Positions 7,101-9,286 of a stretch of DNA of 9,286 nucleotides are shown piece by piece. Every line of letters begins with the position of its first letter. Within the stretch, counting starts at the first letter, position 1. The stretch lies in the NCBI GenBank assembly GCA_030594725.1, contig JAUVEQ010000081.1:1-9286 (forward strand). The letters run 5' to 3'. The notes below the pieces were generated by a model. The model did no database searches and was not told the origin of the DNA. It was given only the letters and a program-made list of their open reading frames with translations. The position numbers and the translations under genes are program-made. This DNA comes from Methanobacteriota archaeon. GTDB lineage: Archaea; Thermoplasmatota; DTKX01; GCA-020343715.

Positions 7101-7776
7101 CCTGCAGCTCCCTGTAGGTGATGGCGTTGCTCCGGTCCCGGGAGAGGGCCGTGATGTTCCGCTTGATCTCGTCCAGTAGGATCCCGATCTTCTCGAGGTT
7201 CGTCTCGGCATCCACGCGTTGCTTCTCCGCCTTCTGGATGTCCTGGTCGTAACGGGTGATGCCAGCGATGTCGTCGAGGATGCGGCGGCGCTCCAGGTTG
7301 GACATGGCCACGACGCGGTTGATGTCGCCCTGCTGGACGAAGTTGTAGCCGTCGGCGGATATCCGGGCATGGGCCAGCAGCTGGTCGAACTCGTTGAGGG
7401 AGGAGCTGCGGCCGTTGATGTAGAAGTAGCTGTAGTAGGCCTCGGACTTCGAGGGGCTTATCTTGACCACCCGGGTCAGGGTGACCTTGTCCTTGTCGAT
7501 GGGCAGCACCCTGTCCGAGTTGTCGAACACCAGCGAGACACGGCAGCTCTTGGCGGGGCGCTTGCTCTTGGCCCCGTTGAATATCAGGTCCGTCAGCTTG
7601 CCCGCCCTTATGGCCTTGGATGACTTGGGTCCAAGGACGAACAGTATGGCGTCAGCGATGTTGGACTTCCCCGAGCCGTTCGGGCCGGTGATGGCGGTGA
7701 ACCCCTCCTGGAAGGGGATCCGTATCTTCCTGCCGAATGACTTGAAGTTCTCCAGATTTATCTCCGTTAGATACAT
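4141..7776 (-). CDS. smc: chromosome segregation ATPase SMC
   Basis: SMC is the ATPase of the prokaryotic condensin. It dimerises at its hinge and uses ATP to fold and separate chromosomes. The protein is 1211 residues, full length for the family. Seen in order: head N-lobe with Walker A GPNGSGKS at 31-38 and Q-loop FVQQGD at 146-151; coiled coil about 170-510, rich in Glu, Lys, Arg and Leu; hinge about 517-680 ending in TEASGAMIGG; return coiled coil about 690-1030; and head C-lobe. The C-lobe has the ABC signature LSGGEKS at 1092-1098, Walker B FYLLDEVD at 1116-1123 with catalytic Glu1121, and D-loop LDAVN. After the head is a Gly/Lys-rich tail (about 1192-1211). No frameshift is visible. 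The N-terminus MYLTEINLENFKSFG is canonical. AGGG 6 bases upstream is only a partial ribosome-binding site, so translation may depend partly on the preceding gene, which ends 35 bases before. Confidence 0.97.
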   Translation of the reverse strand: MYLTEINLENFKSFGRKIRIPFQEGFTAITGPNGSGKSNIADAILFVLGPKSSKAIRAGKLTDLIFNGAKSKRPAKSCRVSLVFDNSDRVLPIDKDKVTLTRVVKISPSKSEAYYSYFYINGRSSSLNEFDQLLAHARISADGYNFVQQGDINRVVAMSNLERRRILDDIAGITRYDQDIQKAEKQRVDAETNLEKIGILLDEIKRNITALSRDRSNAITYRELQEQLQLAKAQMAHKKREEIEDQTRGVAAQIGEYDQERGTYRHSIEDNRKLLEELERTLSGVEKEIIRVGGADAEHLKEEIDKVRLERFRAEDREEKAKDLIDELKTAKATQQQELRGIRRQLTTYKKQLDDFDNDMGVHKKVIDDLQTELEAANAAARDTSKDIETIQRDIAQVRKEHDEALEDQHALALERDRAKERMDRASLELAQLEESMKTLEFELKDLEFSTSDISKASKNKRDSIKELQGTIYSSKAEEKRLMKEANDLENEVKRLSRDFNSLKAESEAAIQLEKGYTRAVNAVIDARDRGKLRGVLGTIAELAEVSKKYENALTVAAGGRMQSVVVEDDEAAAQCINYLKKTNIGRATFLPLNKMRKGRPGGKALMAVQHDNAIGFARELVKYDEQYESAFWYAFGDTVVVKDLNTARKLMGGVRLVTTDGELTEASGAMIGGALAKSMIRFGAPAKTEFDQVKKALRQAVDRSDTVSAKLQSLRETMYTTETELRELSSKEGTDSSKLEDIGVRRKDYKGRLKTMRDERKKQQKVTIDAQAEVDSRESDLKAIVTRLAELEVKRDALSIKVNKATPKDLSQRIAKLHDGSADARESLRDAESKMETVQTQNGLMQKHESDVVGKIEEIEKDLEEAKSVISEAKETARAMDVELNGLLKIEEQTSSEVERLRTTKEKAFEEKTRLLGDVDGLETKLETHADLMIQLKVKTQALEGALQEAEEECARYDIQVKQPLPPLETLNVTVRDTEVKMARLEPVNMRSIEEYDVQVKRRDELQQELKQLEKQKKDLLKLVDELNKKKKYGLYKVFDAIDRNFQEIFKELSNGGDAHLQLENPDEPFEGGLIIEARPLNKKVLRLESLSGGEKSLTALALIFAIQRFDPSPFYLLDEVDMFLDAVNAEMVARMVAKNSSYAQVLMISLRKVTLTKADQLYGVTLTGGGISDVVGKVNLAEFKTEQPPEEGKSGGKGKGKATGGVVHG

Positions 7777-7811
7777 CTTGTTCCCTACCCCAGCGGATTA
7801 CCATGCTCTTT

Positions 7812-8072
7812 TCAGATGTCAATGTCCAGGATCTCGATGAGTGTCTTCTGGGCGATGTGGCGCCGGGCAACTATCAGGAGCCTGGTCATCTCCTCCTCGG
7901 TACGTGCTGCCCTCTCCGCCGTGATGAACTCCTCCCTGTATGAAGGGTCGATGAACTCGGTCAGGTAGTCGAGGGCCACCCTCATCTGTATCAGGCGGTC
8001 CTTCATGTCGATCTCCCGCTCGAGGGCCTCGATCGCCCTGCGGGCCTCGTCCTGGGTAACCTGTTTGGTCAT
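7812..8072 (-). CDS. small helical protein of unknown function, upstream of smc
   Basis: I do not recognise this 86-residue protein. It is highly charged and predicted to be mostly helical. It has no Cys, signal peptide or membrane segment. The first 35 residues have a heptad-like Leu/Ile/Met spacing (ALEREIDMKDRLIQM), and the C-terminus is a hydrophobic stretch (KTLIEILDIDI). The gene is real by context: GGAGGTG lies 5 bases before the ATG, the preceding stop is 13 bases away, and it sits in line with smc. Its size and sequence do not look like ScpB, which is about 180 residues with two winged helices. As a small helical protein made with SMC it could be a partner or regulator of the complex. 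That is inference from position only. Confidence 0.8.
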   Translation of the reverse strand: MTKQVTQDEARRAIEALEREIDMKDRLIQMRVALDYLTEFIDPSYREEFITAERAARTEEEMTRLLIVARRHIAQKTLIEILDIDI

Positions 8073-8085
8073 TGGGCCACCTCCC

Positions 8086-8556
8086 CTACTTGGGATCCTC
8101 GTCCTGTACCTGCTCGGTCCCTCGGCATACTCTGGCGGGGGTCTTGCGCAGGATGATGGGGGACCAGAACTCGGCGCCGCACTCGTGGCACTCGCGGACG
8201 TGCTTGGCCACGGAGGTCCTGCACTTGGGGCAGATGTGTACCACCTCGAGGACCTCCTTCACCAGGTCGCATCCGCAGCTCTCACAGAAACGGTGTCGCT
8301 CGTGATTGACGTACCCGCATTCCCCGCAGACCTTGTTCCAGCGTCCCTTGGCCTCCGGTTCACGTGAGCGGTCGTACTCGTTGAGCTGCCTTCGGACGTC
8401 CTTGAACTGGGCCTCGAGCTCGAGGTCCACAGTGCGATAGCTGATCAGGTCGGCCTTCAGGACCTTGTCCTTCGACTTATCGACCCTGGCTCTCCAGAAG
8501 AGCGTTACCAGTGGTATCAGCATCCGCTGTCGGACTATCCTAGGCTCTGATCCCAT
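8086..8556 (-). CDS. double zinc-ribbon protein, first gene of the smc cluster
   Basis: This 156-residue protein carries two tandem zinc ribbons. The first uses C77-x2-C80 and C91-x2-C94, and the second C109-x2-C112 and C123-x2-C126. Each has the knuckle form CxxCG or CPKC typical of the double-zinc-ribbon (DZR) class. The N-terminal 75 residues have no recognised domain: a short hydrophobic patch (MLIPLVTLFW, 12-21), too short for a confident membrane helix, then a charged helix near 43-66. AGGTGA lies 4 bases before the chosen ATG at 8556. An internal Met at 12 is a less likely start. The stop is TAG, and the next gene's ribosome-binding site begins right after it. DZR proteins often mediate protein or nucleic-acid contacts, and their role here is unknown. 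Being first behind the only clear promoter, it probably leads the operon. Confidence 0.85.
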   Translation of the reverse strand: MGSEPRIVRQRMLIPLVTLFWRARVDKSKDKVLKADLISYRTVDLELEAQFKDVRRQLNEYDRSREPEAKGRWNKVCGECGYVNHERHRFCESCGCDLVKEVLEVVHICPKCRTSVAKHVRECHECGAEFWSPIILRKTPARVCRGTEQVQDEDPK

Positions 8557-8601
8557 CCCATCACCTAGACGAAGCTAGTTATGGTTGAAAGGTTTCCGGG
8601 T

Positions 8602-8617
8602 GATAAAAATGTTTCCA
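8602..8617 (-). promoter_or_regulatory. promoter of the zinc-ribbon/smc/scpA cluster
   Basis: On the minus strand the sequence reads GGAAACATTTTTATCACC. It combines a purine-rich BRE-like stretch with a TTTTTATC TATA box centred near 8606. Transcription would start near 8580, giving a leader of about 24 bases that includes the AGGTGA site of the zinc-ribbon gene. No comparable A/T element was seen in the short gaps between the following genes, which suggests one transcript for the cluster. Confidence 0.6.
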
Positions 8618-8670
8618 TGCAAATAACACTATCCAGGGGGTCTAGGTTCAACCCGATTCTACGGATTTAG

Positions 8671-8937
8671 CACCCTCGTCGGAAAAAGGCTAAGCCCTCG
8701 CAGTCCATTGGGGGTCCCGGTGATCGCCTGCCTCGCCGAAAGTATGGGCATCTGGTCCGTCCCCATCAGCCCGTCTCGAAGGAGAAGTGCAGGCTCTGCC
8801 GGCTCGGTTACACGTGCCCAGTGCACATGAACACCGACGAGATCGAGCGACGGAGGGCCGAGGGGAACCGAATCCGCGAAAGCAAGGATGCCCGGCGGGC
8901 CGCTAGGGCTGGGAAACGGAAGAAGGGACGCCTTTGA
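8671..8937 (+). CDS. possible small basic zinc-finger protein or remnant, start unresolved
   Basis: The plus-strand frame from 8671 is open for 88 codons and closes with tandem in-frame stops (TGATGA, 8935-8940). The product is extremely basic. It holds a compact putative zinc site C-x2-C-x5-C-x2-H (KCRLCRLGYTCPVH, codons at 8785-8826), then a charged helix (TDEIERRRAEGNRIRES) and an Arg/Lys-rich tail. The second half has codon choice like its neighbours. No in-frame ATG, GTG or TTG occurs before GTG 8821 and ATG 8827, which lie inside or after the Cys cluster. A TAG at 8668-8670 separates the frame from an in-frame ATG at 8617. The neighbouring frame (8672) looks more protein-like between 8708 and 8770, so a frameshift or sequencing error is possible. 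It may be a decayed gene, a gene with a rare start codon, or not a gene. The family is not recognised. Confidence 0.35.
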   Translation, partial: HPRRKKAKPSQSIGGPGDRLPRRKYGHLVRPHQPVSKEKCRLCRLGYTCPVHMNTDEIERRRAEGNRIRESKDARRAARAGKRKKGRL

Positions 8938-9114
8938 TGACGGTTGTGGTCAATTGCACCTGTACATTGTGTTCATGAGGGACCGGACCTTAGCGAGCCT
9001 TCGGGTCCTGATCGCGGGCCTCCCCTTGGCGTAATCCTCGGAACCCGTTTGTCCACCCGGAAGCTAATGTCCCCCTCCCATAATTTACCCCCGAGGCATC
9101 ATACAGCCCCACCG

Positions 9115-9134
9115 GTGGCCCCCTTCGGGACCAC
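9115..9134. repeat. short hairpin with one mismatch
   Basis: GTGGCCCC, a 4-base CTTC loop and GGGACCAC would fold with seven base pairs and one C-A mismatch. It lies about 45 bases before the TATA box of the last gene and 180 bases after the basic zinc-finger frame. It has no T-run. It may be a chance product of GC-rich DNA. Confidence 0.25.
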
Positions 9135-9148
9135 ACCCAACGCATGAT

Positions 9149-9164
9149 TCCCAGGTGCCTGGGA
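9149..9164. repeat. perfect 7-2-7 inverted repeat upstream of a promoter
   Basis: TCCCAGGTGCCTGGGA is a perfect dyad of 7 bases around TG. It ends 13 bases before the TATA box at 9178, a position where archaeal activators or repressors bind. It is a candidate control site for the gene at 9217 or for leftward transcription from the same near-symmetric TATA element. Confidence 0.4.
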
Positions 9165-9170
9165 GGACAC

Positions 9171-9185
9171 GGAAGGGTTTATAAG
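9171..9185 (+). promoter_or_regulatory. TATA promoter of the gene at 9217
   Basis: GGAAGGG (BRE-like) followed by TTTATAAG (9178-9185) is a strong archaeal promoter signature. The predicted transcription start near 9206 leaves a leader of about 10 bases before the ATG at 9217. The core TTATAA is symmetric, so weak leftward initiation is possible. Confidence 0.7.
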
Positions 9186-9216
9186 CACCATCGACCATTA
9201 TCCTGAACGGGATACC

Positions 9217-9286
9217 ATGAGTAGTGACCTTTTCGACCAGCTGGATAAGGAACTGAGCGAAATGGAGGGGGAGATCCAGGAGGACA
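9217..9286 (+). CDS. N-terminal fragment of an unidentified protein
   Basis: Only the first 23 codons are in the window, and the gene continues past the end. The product begins MSSDLFDQLDKELSEMEGE and is acidic, with heptad-like Leu and Met positions suggesting a helix. The ATG lies 36 bases after the centre of a strong TATA box. No clear Shine-Dalgarno site precedes it, which fits the very short leader. The function cannot be told from this fragment. Confidence 0.65.
   Translation, partial: MSSDLFDQLDKELSEMEGEIQED

Larger units (their letters stand above)
8938..9216. other. intergenic region with hairpins and a promoter
   Basis: I find no convincing gene in these 279 bases. A 67-codon plus-strand frame starting from TTG at 8944 and a 51-codon minus-strand frame (9145 to 8990) have low-complexity, Pro/Gly/Arg-rich products and no ribosome-binding site. 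The stretch does contain inverted repeats at 9115-9134 and 9149-9164, a possible GGACC/GGTCC stem near 8985-9007, and the promoter for the gene at 9217. No tRNA or known RNA fold was recognised. Confidence 0.5.

Noticed and set aside
8668..8670. TAG as a pyrrolysine codon
   Set aside because: TAG terminates the zinc-ribbon gene in the same window, no pyrrolysine machinery is visible, and the 17 codons upstream show no clear coding character. Not claimed, only listed as an option.
8641..8720. tRNA-like GGTTCAACC near 8645
   Set aside because: It resembles a T-loop, but no acceptor, D or anticodon stems can be built around it on either strand.
8990..9145. 51-codon minus-strand frame starting at ATG 9145
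   Set aside because: It is placed suitably for leftward transcription from the symmetric TATA box, but has no ribosome-binding site and a Gly/Arg/Trp-rich product that matches nothing. Kept only as a possibility in the findings.
8944..9147. 67-codon plus-strand frame from TTG
   Set aside because: It has no ribosome-binding site, a Pro/His-rich product without structure, and spans both hairpins.
1..9286. CRISPR arrays, insertion sequences, attachment sites
   Set aside because: No regularly spaced repeats, terminal inverted repeats, transposase motifs or integrase genes were found.

Overview
The window is a GC-rich stretch of an archaeal chromosome. The archaeal signs are TATA-box promoters about 25-35 bases upstream of short leaders, Shine-Dalgarno sites of the GGAGGTG type, an archaeal-style SMC ATPase followed directly by scpA, and an archaeal/HACN-type LeuC. 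A euryarchaeon, possibly of the Thermoplasmata, is my best guess. That placement is inference from protein flavour and base composition, because no rRNA or other taxonomic marker is present.

Region 1 (1-2547) is a divergent pair of amino-acid metabolism genes. A 3-isopropylmalate/homoaconitate dehydratase large subunit (leuC type) runs leftwards off the window edge. A threonine ammonia-lyase with a C-terminal ACT domain (ilvA type) runs rightwards. The 170-base gap between them holds a TATA box for each gene and three inverted repeats. One is a perfect 15-base dyad lying on the predicted ilvA transcription start.

Region 2 (2553-8556) is one leftward five-gene cluster built around chromosome condensation. 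In transcription order it contains a double zinc-ribbon protein, an unrecognised 86-residue helical protein, SMC (1211 aa), ScpA (331 aa, start overlapping the smc stop by 8 bases), and a two-helix membrane protein. The genes are tightly packed, and a single clear promoter lies upstream of the zinc-ribbon gene. ScpB, the usual third condensin subunit, is not in the window. Its place after scpA is taken by the membrane protein, and a bulged hairpin separates the two. The last gene converges on ilvA with only 5 bases between stop codons.

Region 3 (8557-9286) is mostly non-coding or ambiguous. It holds a rightward reading frame for a very basic protein with a C-x2-C-x5-C-x2-H motif and tandem stops but no normal start codon. 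It also holds two hairpins, a strong TATA promoter, and the first 23 codons of a rightward gene cut by the window end.

No rRNA, tRNA, insertion sequence, CRISPR array or origin was recognised. The most interesting parts are the uncharacterised partners in the smc-scpA cluster, the ilvA operator-like dyad and the start-less basic zinc-finger frame.
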